From NCBI RefSeq assembly GCF_049472135.1, contig NZ_JBMOVV010000002.1, forward strand, positions 186,001-250,000: a stretch of DNA of 64,000 nt, written 5' to 3'. The first letter of the stretch is position 1. Each line of letters starts with the position of its first letter. A model generated the notes under the pieces. That model ran no database searches and was not told the origin of the DNA. It saw nothing but the letters and a program-made list of their open reading frames with translations. Origin of the DNA: Arcobacter_B sp049472135. Lineage in GTDB: Bacteria > Campylobacterota > Campylobacteria > Campylobacterales > Arcobacteraceae. Positions 43,691 through 52,049 of this stretch are shown here, piece by piece. Both the position numbers and the translations under genes were made by a program.

Positions 43691-44656
43691 CTCCCACCAT
43701 AATGAGGTTTTCGTATATTCAAGTAAAGATATAGCCTCTCCCATTTTAGGAAATCTTATATCAACTTTTTCTTCTTTAGCTAATCTATTTATTCTTTCAA
43801 AAGGCTCAAACCAAGAATGTAAAGACAAATCAAATGTTCCATTATGAATAGGAAATAAAACCTTTCCTTTTAAATCCCCATGAGCTTTCATACCATCTTC
43901 AGGTAACATATGAACATCTTGCCAATATTTACTATAAGCCCCAACTTCAAGAAAAGTCATATCAAAGGGTCCATAGTTAAAACCAATCTCTTTAAACCCT
44001 TCAAAATATCCACTGTCTGCCCCAAAAAACACTTTTACTTTAGAAGACTTAATAACCCAAGAAGACCATAAAGTTTTATCTTTATCAAAAAGTCCTCTAC
44101 CGGAGAAATGTTGTGCAGGAGTACAAATAAACTCTAAATTCTTCAATTTTGCACTTTGCCACCAATCAAGTTCGACAATCTTTCTTCTACTTACTCCAAA
44201 TCTTTGTAAATGATTACCCACATCTAAAGTTGTATAAAAAGTCTCTACTTTATGGCTTAATTTTTTAATACTTTGTTTATCTAAGTGATCATAATGGTCA
44301 TGGGAAATAATTACAGCTTTTATATCTGGTAACTCTTCAATATTTATAGGGTTTTCATGAAACCTTTTAGGCCCCATAAAACTAAAAGGAGATGCTCTTT
44401 TTGAAAAAACAGGATCAGTTAAAATAAACTCGTTTTCAATTTTAAAAAGTAAAGTAGAGTGCCCAAACCTAACAACACTATAATCAGCCATATCTAATAA
44501 ATCTTGCTTTGATAGATAGTTTACTGGTATAAAGTCACTATTTTTTGGTTTAGACTCTTTTGATTTTTCTTTTATCATTGCTTTTAGAATTTTTAAAATA
44601 TTTTTTAATCCCATTTTATTTTCAATATACATATTTTTATATTTTGTTTTCATCAT
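43676..44656 (-). CDS. MBL-fold metallohydrolase (UlaG/NAPE-PLD-like)
   Basis: A 326-residue protein with the metal-binding motif VIISHDHYDHLD. VVRFGHSTLLFKIENEFILTDPVFS lies before it. Later ligands include TPAQHFSGRG, FFGADSGYFEGF and LFPIHNGTFDL, close to the NAPE-phospholipase D-like branch. The substrate is unknown. A copy of the shared operator lies ten bases upstream of its start, and the ArsR gene follows on the same strand upstream. Confidence 0.87.
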   Translation of the reverse strand: MMKTKYKNMYIENKMGLKNILKILKAMIKEKSKESKPKNSDFIPVNYLSKQDLLDMADYSVVRFGHSTLLFKIENEFILTDPVFSKRASPFSFMGPKRFHENPINIEELPDIKAVIISHDHYDHLDKQSIKKLSHKVETFYTTLDVGNHLQRFGVSRRKIVELDWWQSAKLKNLEFICTPAQHFSGRGLFDKDKTLWSSWVIKSSKVKVFFGADSGYFEGFKEIGFNYGPFDMTFLEVGAYSKYWQDVHMLPEDGMKAHGDLKGKVLFPIHNGTFDLSLHSWFEPFERINRLAKEEKVDIRFPKMGEAISLLEYTKTSLWWENKRA

Positions 44657-44665
44657 ATTCCTTTT

Positions 44666-44689
44666 ATAATTCGATAACTATCAAACTAA
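44666..44689. promoter_or_regulatory. ArsR-type operator copy 3 (upstream of the MBL hydrolase)
   Basis: Half sites ATAATTCGATAA and CTATCAAACTAA, the same palindrome read in opposite orientation. It lies ten bases before the hydrolase start. Confidence 0.7.
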
Positions 44690-44718
44690 ATAAAGAAAAA
44701 AAAGCCATTTATATATGG

Positions 44719-45012
44719 CTATTTTTCTAAATCTATAAAGTCCTTAATTTTTTCTAATGTATCTTTATTTATCTTTGCAACTAAGATTTTACCGTTTTTT
44801 TGTGTTGTAATTAAATTAGCATTTGAAAGCTCTTTTAGATGATGAGAGATTGTTGGTGCTCCTATTTTTAAACATGATAATATCTCTGAGATTGAACACT
44901 CATCATTTCTTTCATAATCAATATTTTCAGACTTTGCAATCTCTTTATAAATCTCTAATCTATTCTCATTTGATAAAGCTTTAAATATTTTGGCTAACTC
45001 TTTTGAATCCAT
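44719..45012 (-). CDS. ArsR-family winged-helix regulator
   Basis: A 97-residue regulator: FKALSNENRLEIYKEIAKSE, then SISEILSCLKIGAPTISHHLKELSNANLITTQKNGKILVAKI. The HTH and wing are clear. The metal-binding CxC of classical ArsR is not present. There are two Cys nine apart (ECSISEILSC) that could sense oxidation or metal. A perfect copy of the operator half-site sits 12 bases upstream of its start, so autoregulation is likely. Confidence 0.9.
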   Translation of the reverse strand: MDSKELAKIFKALSNENRLEIYKEIAKSENIDYERNDECSISEILSCLKIGAPTISHHLKELSNANLITTQKNGKILVAKINKDTLEKIKDFIDLEK

Positions 45013-45023
45013 TTTACTCTTCT

Positions 45024-45047
45024 ATAGTTTGATATTTATCGAATTAT
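45024..45047. promoter_or_regulatory. ArsR-type operator copy 4 (upstream of the ArsR gene)
   Basis: Half sites ATAGTTTGATAT and TTATCGAATTAT. It lies 12 bases before the regulator start and is followed on the plus strand by ATAATACAAT, a string also seen next to copy 2. Confidence 0.72.
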
Positions 45048-45419
45048 AATACAATATTTCTTTTTTGTCAAAGATTACATTTGATTAAAAACAAATAACT
45101 TTAGCGTTACTTTAAAAGTTATAACTTAATAATTTTTTAAAAGTTTTAACATCATGTAAAAATAAGCTATTTACAAGGCTTAATTTATGAGTAATAATGA
45201 TACAATTTAATAAAAATAACAATAATTTTATAAAAAAATCAAAAATGTTACCAATATGTAATTTATTTATGTATAGTAGCATTAAAGTAGCATTTAATAC
45301 AAGTTATATACCTTTTTATGCTAATAAAATGGCATTTTATCATTAATTTCTGCAAAATTCTTACTTGATAAATACATAAAGATAAGCTATAGTCCTTCAA
45401 ATCATTTTAAGGAATAAAC
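45048..45419 (+). promoter_or_regulatory. 372-base intergenic region before the HD-GYP regulator gene
   Basis: No gene was found. Visible elements are AGTAGCATT twice, 11 bases apart (45275, 45286), and a palindrome ATAAAATG-G-CATTTTAT (45324-45340). A possible -10 TATAGT lies at 45388-45393, with AAGGA before the TTG start at 45420. The palindrome lies about 60-76 bases upstream of the predicted start, fitting an activator or repressor site. Confidence 0.4.
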
Positions 45420-47216
45420 TTGTCAAATGTAAATGAGATTTTAAAACTATCACAAAAACTAAATATTTTATATGTAGAAGATGATGAAATATTAAGAAGT
45501 GAAACAGCAAAGTTATTAAAATACTTTTTTGCAAATGTAATAACTGCTCAAGATGGTATAGAAGGTATTGAAAAGTTTAAAACAAATCAAATTGATATAA
45601 TAATGTCTGATATTTGTATGCCTAAACTTGATGGACTTCAAATGATAAAAGAGATAAAAAAATCTAACCCAAATATTCCAACAATTATAAATTCTGCTTT
45701 TAATGAAGTATCTTACCTACATGAAAGTATAAACCTTAAAATTGACGAATACCTAATCAAACCTTTAAATTTAGAGAAATTAAAAGAGTCTTTAAACAAA
45801 ACTATAAATAAGTTAATACTTCAAAGAAAATCCCTACTTTTAAACAATTATGAAGAAGCTATTATAAAAAACTCTATATTAACAAAGCTTGATTCCCATG
45901 GTAATTTCATTTATGTAAATGATAAATTCAATGAACTATTTAGATATAGAAAAGGTGAACTTTTAAATAGAAGTTTTATTGAGATACTTAAAAATGACTC
46001 TTCATCTTTTAAATCTTTACTAAAAAAAATAGAACTTACAAAAGAGCCTTGGCATGGGCAATTAAAATGTAAAAAAAGAAACAATAAAAAAGTATGGCTA
46101 AAAATAAATATAACTCCTATCTATGATGAAGAAGATGTATTAAAAGAGTTTTTAATTTTATGTATTGATATTACAGAAGAAGTAAGCCTTAAAAAATACC
46201 TTAAAAAAGAGCTTTCACAAACAAAATATAATCTTAAAAACGCTATGAAACTAACTTCACAATATGAAATGGCAATTAATGAAAGTAGTATTCTTACAAA
46301 AACTAATTTAAAAGGTAAAATCACTTTCGTAAATGAGAAATTCTGTGATATTTCTGGATACTCAGAAGAAGAACTAATAGGAAAACCACATAATCTAATT
46401 AGACACCCTGAAATGTCTAGCAGTGTTTTTAAAGAGCTTTGGGAAACAATCAAAGTAGGAAAATGTTGGCAAGGTATTATCAAAAATAGAAAAAAAGATG
46501 GTAGTGATTATTGGGTATCTACAACTATTATTCCAATTAAAAATAAGAAAAATGAAATAAAAGAGTATATTTCAATTAGACATGATTTAACAAAAGTTTT
46601 TGAACTTCATGAAGAGATAGAAGAGACACAAAGAGAACTAGTATATAAACTAGGTGAGGTTGGTGAAACAAGAAGTAAAGAGACAGGAAACCATGTAAAA
46701 AGGGTTGCTCAATACTCACGAGACCTTGCCTTATTATATGGATTAAGTAAAGCAGAATGCGACATACTTTTTGCAGCTTCTCCTATGCATGATATTGGAA
46801 AAGTAGGTATTCCTGATGAAATCTTAAAAAAACCAGGAAAATTAACTACTGAAGAGTTTGATATTATGAAATCACACTGTAATATCGGATTTAATATTTT
46901 AAAAGGTTCTCAAAGACCTGTTTTAAAAGCTGCTGCAATTATTGCAAATGAACACCATGAAAAATATGATGGTTCTGGTTATCCGAAAGGTTTAAAAGGA
47001 CAAGAAATTCATATCTTTGGAAGAATCACAGCCTTAGCAGATGTATTTGATGCACTTGGTTCTGATAGATACTATAAAAAAGCGTGGGAAGATGAAAAAA
47101 TATTTAATTTAATAAGAGAGGAGAAGGGAAAACATTTTGATCCGATATTAGTTGACTTATTTATGGATAATATAGAGATTTTTTTAAATACTAGAGATAA
47201 ATACACAGATAAATAA
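45420..47216 (+). CDS. Response regulator with two PAS domains and an HD-GYP domain
   Basis: A 598-residue protein. The receiver has Asp64 (DIIMSDICMPKLDG) and Lys in YLIKPLN. PAS domains lie at about 145-255 and 283-400, and the second resembles the Aer/CetB type (NLIRHPEMSSSVFKELWETI). The HD-GYP domain is complete: GNHVKRVAQYS, MHDIGKVGIPDEIL, NEHHEKYDGSGYPKGLKG. It probably degrades cyclic-di-GMP, linking a phosphorelay or redox signal to motility or biofilm. TTG start with AAGGA upstream. Confidence 0.9.
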   Translation: MSNVNEILKLSQKLNILYVEDDEILRSETAKLLKYFFANVITAQDGIEGIEKFKTNQIDIIMSDICMPKLDGLQMIKEIKKSNPNIPTIINSAFNEVSYLHESINLKIDEYLIKPLNLEKLKESLNKTINKLILQRKSLLLNNYEEAIIKNSILTKLDSHGNFIYVNDKFNELFRYRKGELLNRSFIEILKNDSSSFKSLLKKIELTKEPWHGQLKCKKRNNKKVWLKINITPIYDEEDVLKEFLILCIDITEEVSLKKYLKKELSQTKYNLKNAMKLTSQYEMAINESSILTKTNLKGKITFVNEKFCDISGYSEEELIGKPHNLIRHPEMSSSVFKELWETIKVGKCWQGIIKNRKKDGSDYWVSTTIIPIKNKKNEIKEYISIRHDLTKVFELHEEIEETQRELVYKLGEVGETRSKETGNHVKRVAQYSRDLALLYGLSKAECDILFAASPMHDIGKVGIPDEILKKPGKLTTEEFDIMKSHCNIGFNILKGSQRPVLKAAAIIANEHHEKYDGSGYPKGLKGQEIHIFGRITALADVFDALGSDRYYKKAWEDEKIFNLIREEKGKHFDPILVDLFMDNIEIFLNTRDKYTDK

Positions 47217-47227
47217 TAAGGGAATTT

Positions 47228-47623
47228 ATGAACAAAGAGATTAAATTATCTAAAGATACTATGATTGTTTCTGAAACAAATACAAAAGGAAAAATCATAT
47301 ATGCAAATGATGATTTCTGCAAAATTGCAGGTTTTACAAAAAATGAAATAATAGGTAAACATCACAATGTTGTAAGACATGAAGATATGCCAAAAGAAGC
47401 ATTTAAAGACCTTTGGGAAACAATAAAAAGAGGTCAAACTTGGAAAGGTATTGTTAAAAATAGTACAAAAGATGGTAGATACTATTGGGTTAATGCAACA
47501 GCATATGCAGTAAAAAAAAGAGATGGTAAAACACGATATATCTCAGTTAGAGTTAAACCAACTGTGGAAGAAGTAAATAGAGCAAAAGAACTATATAAAC
47601 AAATGAAATCAAGGGAAAGATAG
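47228..47623 (+). CDS. PAS-domain protein, CetB/Aer-like
   Basis: A 131-residue single PAS protein. GKIIYANDDFCKIAGFTKNEIIGKHHNVVRHEDMPKEAFKDLWETIKRGQTWKGIVKN closely follows the FAD-binding Aer PAS pattern and the Campylobacter CetB protein. It probably senses redox state. It overlaps the chemoreceptor gene by one base and follows the HD-GYP gene by 11 bases, so all three are one unit. Confidence 0.85.
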   Translation: MNKEIKLSKDTMIVSETNTKGKIIYANDDFCKIAGFTKNEIIGKHHNVVRHEDMPKEAFKDLWETIKRGQTWKGIVKNSTKDGRYYWVNATAYAVKKRDGKTRYISVRVKPTVEEVNRAKELYKQMKSRER

Positions 47624-48882
47624 TGTTTTTTTCAAAGATAAATGATTTAGATAAAATACTTGGATTTCTAGATGAGTTTGATTTATACATAAAAAATGAT
47701 ATCAATCAAATACATATCCCCGAACAAAACTCAAAGAAATTAAGATTAGTGGAAGAAAAGATATTTAACATAGCCAAATACATTTCAACACAAAGAGAAC
47801 AAGACATAAAAGTATATGGTGAAATAATGTTAGCTTGCGAAAAGCTTTCTGATGGATTTACAGAAGATCATATAGTTGAAAAGTCAAATGATGCAAAAAT
47901 CAATTATATTGTTGAGACTGTAAATACTACTATTGAAAAAATAGATAGAGCTTTAAAAATAGTTACTTTAAGACTTAAAGAGTATGAAGAACAAAACTAC
48001 TTAGAGTCTGTAGATGAAGAGTTATTTAGAGGTGGAGAGTTAAAAAATCTTCTTTTAGGTATCAACTCTCTAAAAGATAAAGTAACTGATAATTTAGCAA
48101 GAAACTATAAACAAGGTTTACTTTTAGAAAAAGAGTCAGAGATACTTCTAACAGAGTCAAGAAAACTTGCAAAATCTACAATAACACAAGCAGCTACAAT
48201 AGAAGAAACAGCTGCATCTATTGAAGAGATCACTTCAACAATTTCTCAAAATAGACAAACAACAGATGAGATGTCAAAACTTGGAGAAGAAGTTAAAAAC
48301 AATGCAAACAATGGTATTAGTTTAGTATCTAATACTATTACTTCAATGGATGAGATTGAAGAAGCAACAAACACAGCTACTGAAGCTATTAGTGTTATCT
48401 CACAGATTGCTTTTCAAACAAATATTCTTTCACTAAATGCAGCAGTTGAAGCAGCAACTGCAGGAGAAGCAGGAAAAGGCTTTGCTGTTGTTGCACAAGA
48501 AGTTAGAAACCTTGCAAACAAAAGTGCCGAGGCTGCTAAAAAGATTGAAGATTTGATGAATAACTTAAGTGTAAAAACAAAAGAAGGTAAAGACAACTCT
48601 CATAAAATGCAAACAGAATATGAAGTTTTAAATGAAAATATTAATAAAACTATTGAACATATTAAAAAAGTAGAGCAATCTTCACAAGAACAAGAAGTTG
48701 GCATAAAACAAATTAATCAAGCATTAAATCAAATTGACAGATTTACACAAGAAAACTCTTTAATCGCAACAAAAGTAAGCGATATTTCACAAGATAGTAA
48801 TAAAGTTGCAAAAGAAGTTGTAAATGCAATAAGTATTGCAAGTTTTGAAGGAAAGCAAGATATTAAAATAGAAGATATTTAA
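47623..48882 (+). CDS. Cytoplasmic methyl-accepting chemotaxis protein (no membrane segment)
   Basis: A 419-residue receptor without a hydrophobic helix, so soluble. Residues 1-150 are helical and lack a known sensor. The signalling hairpin tip IAFQTNILSLNAAVEAATAGEAGKGFAVVAQEVRNLA is near residue 270, flanked by long coiled coils. With the PAS gene directly upstream it looks like a bipartite energy-taxis pair similar to CetB/CetA, except that CetA has a membrane anchor. GTG start overlapping the PAS stop. Confidence 0.88.
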   Translation: MFFSKINDLDKILGFLDEFDLYIKNDINQIHIPEQNSKKLRLVEEKIFNIAKYISTQREQDIKVYGEIMLACEKLSDGFTEDHIVEKSNDAKINYIVETVNTTIEKIDRALKIVTLRLKEYEEQNYLESVDEELFRGGELKNLLLGINSLKDKVTDNLARNYKQGLLLEKESEILLTESRKLAKSTITQAATIEETAASIEEITSTISQNRQTTDEMSKLGEEVKNNANNGISLVSNTITSMDEIEEATNTATEAISVISQIAFQTNILSLNAAVEAATAGEAGKGFAVVAQEVRNLANKSAEAAKKIEDLMNNLSVKTKEGKDNSHKMQTEYEVLNENINKTIEHIKKVEQSSQEQEVGIKQINQALNQIDRFTQENSLIATKVSDISQDSNKVAKEVVNAISIASFEGKQDIKIEDI

Positions 48883-48907
48883 AACTTCTATTTTAATAAA
48901 TAATCAA

Positions 48908-49834
48908 CTAAAAACCACCATATAAAGCAAGAACTATAGGTATATATAATATAGAAACTATCGTGCTTAATATTACTGTAAAGCTTGCCTTTTGGGGTTT
49001 AGCATTTAAAAGTACTGCTAAAGTTACTGTATTTCCTGCAAGTGGAACTATTGAAAATAAGAATAAAACCTTATATAAATCCTCATTTAAGAACATAAAA
49101 TAAGTTTTATCTATATAGATTACAGCTAGCATTGCTAAAGGCCAGAAGATAAACTTCAATATAAAAGTAATAGAGATAAACTTAGCATCTAAATCACTTC
49201 CCTTTTGAAGTCCAATAAGCCCCATACCTAACATCATCATTCCTAATATTCCATATGCTCCTTTAAACTGGCCAGTATAAGCACTAATTGCCTCAGGAAT
49301 TTGAACACCTATTAAGTTACAAATAATACCTAAAATAAAGGCATATAAAATAGGAAGTCTTAACATCTTTTGGATTGATTGTTTTACTGTGAAGTTTCCT
49401 TTTGCTGTTACATAAAAACCACTTGTGCTTTCATATAAAAGAGAAGCTAAAACCGTAAAAATATAAATATCAGCTAAGTGGGGAGGGAAAAATATAATAG
49501 CTAAAGGAATACCGAAATATCCTGTATTTCCTGTTCCTGCACTAAAGGCTAAGATGTTTCCTGTTGGGTCATTCCATGATTTACCCCAAATAAACAAAGA
49601 CAAAAAGGCAATGATAGAACAAAACAGATATAAAAAGACAGGTAAAAACAGAATTGATAAATCTATTTTAACACTAAGTGTTGCTGAAAATACAACAATA
49701 GGGCCTAAAATATAAATCAATATATTAGCTATTGACTCTCTTTTTACATCTAAAAACTTTGTTGATAAATAGCCTAAAACTATATTTATATAAAGTGGAA
49801 AAATCTTAAGTAAGATTATAAAAAACAGTGACAT
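48908..49834 (-). CDS. AEC-family auxin-efflux-like transporter
   Basis: A 308-residue membrane protein with about ten helices. FPLYINIVLGYLSTKFL at the start and SAGTGNTGYFGIPLAIIFFPPHLADIYIF are family features; a C-terminal PLAGNTVTLAVLL is also typical. Probable organic-acid or malonate-type transporter; the substrate is unknown. AGGAGAG precedes the start. A perfect palindrome lies at 49849-49864. Confidence 0.85.
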   Translation of the reverse strand: MSLFFIILLKIFPLYINIVLGYLSTKFLDVKRESIANILIYILGPIVVFSATLSVKIDLSILFLPVFLYLFCSIIAFLSLFIWGKSWNDPTGNILAFSAGTGNTGYFGIPLAIIFFPPHLADIYIFTVLASLLYESTSGFYVTAKGNFTVKQSIQKMLRLPILYAFILGIICNLIGVQIPEAISAYTGQFKGAYGILGMMMLGMGLIGLQKGSDLDAKFISITFILKFIFWPLAMLAVIYIDKTYFMFLNEDLYKVLFLFSIVPLAGNTVTLAVLLNAKPQKASFTVILSTIVSILYIPIVLALYGGF

Positions 49835-49848
49835 ACTCTCTCCTAATT

Positions 49849-49864
49849 TTGACTATATAGTCAA
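49849..49864. promoter_or_regulatory. Perfect 16-base palindrome upstream of the AEC transporter
   Basis: TTGACTAT-ATAGTCAA, fully symmetric, 14 bases before the transporter start and next to its ribosome site. It has the size and form of a MarR- or TetR-family operator. No regulator gene of those types is adjacent. Confidence 0.6.
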
Positions 49865-49992
49865 GGAAAGAATATATCACATTTTTTAGGCATAAGTCAA
49901 GTTATTTTAAGAAAGGAATAGTAAGAAGTAAGGTAAAAATTGTTTTTATTTATATAAACTTCTTCCATATGGGCTATAAAACTTTTAGTATT

Positions 49993-50415
49993 TTATTTAA
50001 TCTGAATTTTTCTTTTTTTATCATCCTCTTTAATTTTTGGTAAAACTATTTCTAATACTCCGTTTTCGCTTGAAGCACTAATATTCTCTATATCTACGTT
50101 ATCAGGTAGGGTAAATACTCTTTGAAACTTTCCAAAAGAGCTTTCAACTTTATAATAATCCTCTTCTTTTACTTCTTCTTTAAAGTTTCTCTCACCCCAA
50201 ATAGTAAGTCTTCTATCTTTGATATCAATATTTATATCTTTCTTTTTCATTCCGGGTAAATCAATATCAATATGATAAGCGAACTCACCTTCTCTTGTAT
50301 TTACACTAGGTGCAAAAGCACTAATAGATGTATCACTATTTTTTGTGTTGTTATAAGTCATCAGACTTGGCATATTCATAAAATCTTTAAATGGATCAAA
50401 TCTTGTTACTAGCAT
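49993..50415 (-). CDS. Small heat-shock protein (Hsp20/IbpA family)
   Basis: A 140-residue alpha-crystallin-domain holdase starting MLVTRFDPFKDFMNM. The start at 50415 has AGGAG eight bases upstream; the in-frame ATG further up (50496) lies inside the CIRCE element and is rejected. The domain runs EFAYHIDIDLPGMKKKDINIDIKDRRLTIWGER to ENGVLEIVLPKI. Two CIRCE-type elements lie upstream, so HrcA repression with heat induction is expected. Confidence 0.93.
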   Translation of the reverse strand: MLVTRFDPFKDFMNMPSLMTYNNTKNSDTSISAFAPSVNTREGEFAYHIDIDLPGMKKKDINIDIKDRRLTIWGERNFKEEVKEEDYYKVESSFGKFQRVFTLPDNVDIENISASSENGVLEIVLPKIKEDDKKRKIQIK

Positions 50416-50482
50416 TTCAATCTCCTTTAAATCAAACTTTATATGAGTTATATCAACTCTTGATGAAATATTAACAAATTTT

Positions 50483-50509
50483 TTAGCACTTGTCAAGAGT
50501 AAGTGCTAA
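50483..50509. promoter_or_regulatory. CIRCE element of the hsp20 gene (HrcA operator)
   Basis: TTAGCACTT, nine-base spacer, AAGTGCTAA: perfect nine-base arms. The consensus is TTAGCACTC-N9-GAGTGCTAA, so it differs at one base per arm, symmetrically. A possible -35 TTGACA (reverse strand of 50491-50496) lies within it, so a bound repressor would block the polymerase. Confidence 0.9.
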
Positions 50510-50514
50510 TATAT

Positions 50515-50541
50515 TTAGCAATTAAATGTATAAAGTGCTAA
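50515..50541. promoter_or_regulatory. Second CIRCE-like element
   Basis: TTAGCAATT, nine-base spacer, AAGTGCTAA: eight of nine arm pairs with the same spacing, starting 32 bases (about three helical turns) from the first element. It overlaps the stop of the upstream VOC gene. A weaker or cooperative HrcA site is plausible. Confidence 0.6.
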
Positions 50542-50921
50542 ATATAGTTTGAAAGCTCAATCAAGTTTTTATCTGGATCTCTTAAATAAATAGAGTTTAT
50601 TTCTCCATTTGCTCCAGTTCTTTTTACTATTCCTTCTTCAATTTTAATACCTAAAGACTCGATATATTTTTTTGCTTCTATTATTGATGAATCGATTATA
50701 AAACATAAATCTGCACTTCCTGTTTTTACATTAAAGGCTTTGGGTTCAAATTCGTTTCCTAACTGGTGAAGATTTATTTTAGAGTTTCCATATTTTAATG
50801 CAATTCGATTTTCTTTAAAAATCTCTTTTTTCATACCTAAAACATTTTCATAAAACTTAACAGTTATATTTATATCTTTTACAGTTAATACAAAATGGTC
50901 TAAATGAGTAGTTTTTATCAT
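50538..50921 (-). CDS. VOC (glyoxalase/bleomycin-resistance) family protein
   Basis: A 127-residue protein of two beta-alpha-beta-beta-beta units. LDHFVLTVKDINITVKFYENVLGMKKE opens the first and GEINSIYLRDPDKNLIELSNYI closes the second. Metal ligands His5-type and Glu of LIELS are present. Possible ring-cleavage dioxygenase-like or lactoylglutathione-lyase-like role; the substrate is unknown. Confidence 0.87.
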   Translation of the reverse strand: MIKTTHLDHFVLTVKDINITVKFYENVLGMKKEIFKENRIALKYGNSKINLHQLGNEFEPKAFNVKTGSADLCFIIDSSIIEAKKYIESLGIKIEEGIVKRTGANGEINSIYLRDPDKNLIELSNYI

Positions 50922-50994
50922 ACTTTTGCCTAATCTTTTTAGACAATTTTAACATAAGATTGAAGTATCTATCTGTATTAAAACAGAGTTTTAT

Positions 50995-51087
50995 TTAAAC
51001 AATGATTGAAAGATAACACATTGCTGTACCTAAAGCATACACACTTGCACATAAACCAAAAAACTTTATATTCTCATAAGTTGACAT
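50995..51087 (-). CDS. Small membrane protein of 30 residues
   Basis: Reverse-strand ATG at 51085-51087 with AGGGAAAACAA before it. The product MSTYENIKFFGLCASVYALG continues TAMCYLSIIV. Its hydrophobic stretch is long enough for one membrane helix. It is of the small single-helix kind found beside many respiratory genes. I do not recognise a family; no other gene explains this interval. Confidence 0.5.
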   Translation of the reverse strand: MSTYENIKFFGLCASVYALGTAMCYLSIIV

Positions 51088-51173
51088 TTGTTTTCCCTAG
51101 TGTTTTAATACTAGTATTATAAAGCCTTTTAGTTTCATGTTGATTACAAAATAACTATTTAGTTATGAAAAAT

Positions 51174-51437
51174 TTATATTTTACTCTCTTTAGTTATTTC
51201 AATCCAGAAGAATTTATTTCCAGTTCCCTTATCAACAGCTTTCCATCCAAATGCTGTTGAGTGAAAATATAAAGTATCTTTTATTATTTTGAAAGTTGTT
51301 TCAATATCTACTTGCTCTCCAAAAGCCTCTTTAAACATCACATATAAATACTCACCATCTTGCTCAAACTCATATCTAAAATTAGTAAAGTCTACTAATT
51401 GCTTATCTAAAAAATCTTTTACTTTTTGTTCTATCAT
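51174..51437 (-). CDS. Conserved-looking hypothetical protein, 87 residues
   Basis: The sequence begins MIEQKVKDFLDKQLVDFTNF and ends HSTAFGWKAVDKGTGNKFFWIEITKESKI. It is a compact alpha/beta protein, soluble and without Cys. No family is recognised. A perfect 12-base palindrome (AATACGCGTATT, 51459-51470) lies upstream. It diverges from a cytochrome gene. Confidence 0.65.
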   Translation of the reverse strand: MIEQKVKDFLDKQLVDFTNFRYEFEQDGEYLYVMFKEAFGEQVDIETTFKIIKDTLYFHSTAFGWKAVDKGTGNKFFWIEITKESKI

Positions 51438-51548
51438 AAAATATCCTTGTTTCTATCTAATACGCGTATTTTATGTTTTTATACCTTGAAGCTTAATAAT
51501 ATAGTAATTTACTCATGTTTTATGTTAGAATGATAAAAAGGAGAGACT

Positions 51549-52040
51549 ATGAAAACATTGCTTACAATTTTAGTGTTAATAAGTGCTGTTTTTGCTTCCC
51601 CACCTGATGAGTTTGATAGAGAGCTTTATAATCAAGGAGAGCAAATATTTGATAATAAATGTAGTAAATGTCATGAAAAATCAATGAACATTGGTCTACT
51701 TATGAAAAATTTCGTAGAAGAAGATAATAAACTATTAAATCTAAAAGCTCCAACAGGAAATGAAATATCATTTAGATTAAAAAGCCAAATTGGTAGTAAA
51801 GATGACATTGAGTTTCAACTTATGGAAACAGGAGATTTTTTAGTGGATTATCTTTATAATCCTGATATTAAAAAAACAATTTGCTTACACGCTGTAATTA
51901 GACATTTTGATACTATGCCTAGTATGAAAGGAAAGATTACAGAAGAAGAAATAAGAACAGTTGGGCACTTCTTATACTTTTTAGAAGGCTTTAATGGAGT
52001 AAATAAATACTATCACAACATAGATAAAGAGTTTGAATAA
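51549..52040 (+). CDS. Periplasmic monohaem c-type cytochrome-like protein
   Basis: A 163-residue secreted protein: signal peptide (TLLTILVLISAVFA) and one haem site CSKCH near residue 38. There are several Met residues downstream (TMPSMKGKITEEEIRTVGHFLYFLEGF) as possible axial ligands. AAGGAGAG precedes the ATG. It is followed nine bases later by a secreted hydrolase. Confidence 0.83.
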   Translation: MKTLLTILVLISAVFASPPDEFDRELYNQGEQIFDNKCSKCHEKSMNIGLLMKNFVEEDNKLLNLKAPTGNEISFRLKSQIGSKDDIEFQLMETGDFLVDYLYNPDIKKTICLHAVIRHFDTMPSMKGKITEEEIRTVGHFLYFLEGFNGVNKYYHNIDKEFE

Positions 52041-52049
52041 GGAATTAAA

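Noticed and set aside
50416..50496. 27-residue N-terminal extension of the small heat-shock protein
   Set aside because: It would translate the promoter and part of the CIRCE element; the ATG at 50415 has AGGAG at correct spacing.
51459..51470. Palindrome AATACGCGTATT
   Set aside because: Perfect but only 12 bases and single; it could be an operator for the 87-residue gene, yet there is no second copy or known consensus.
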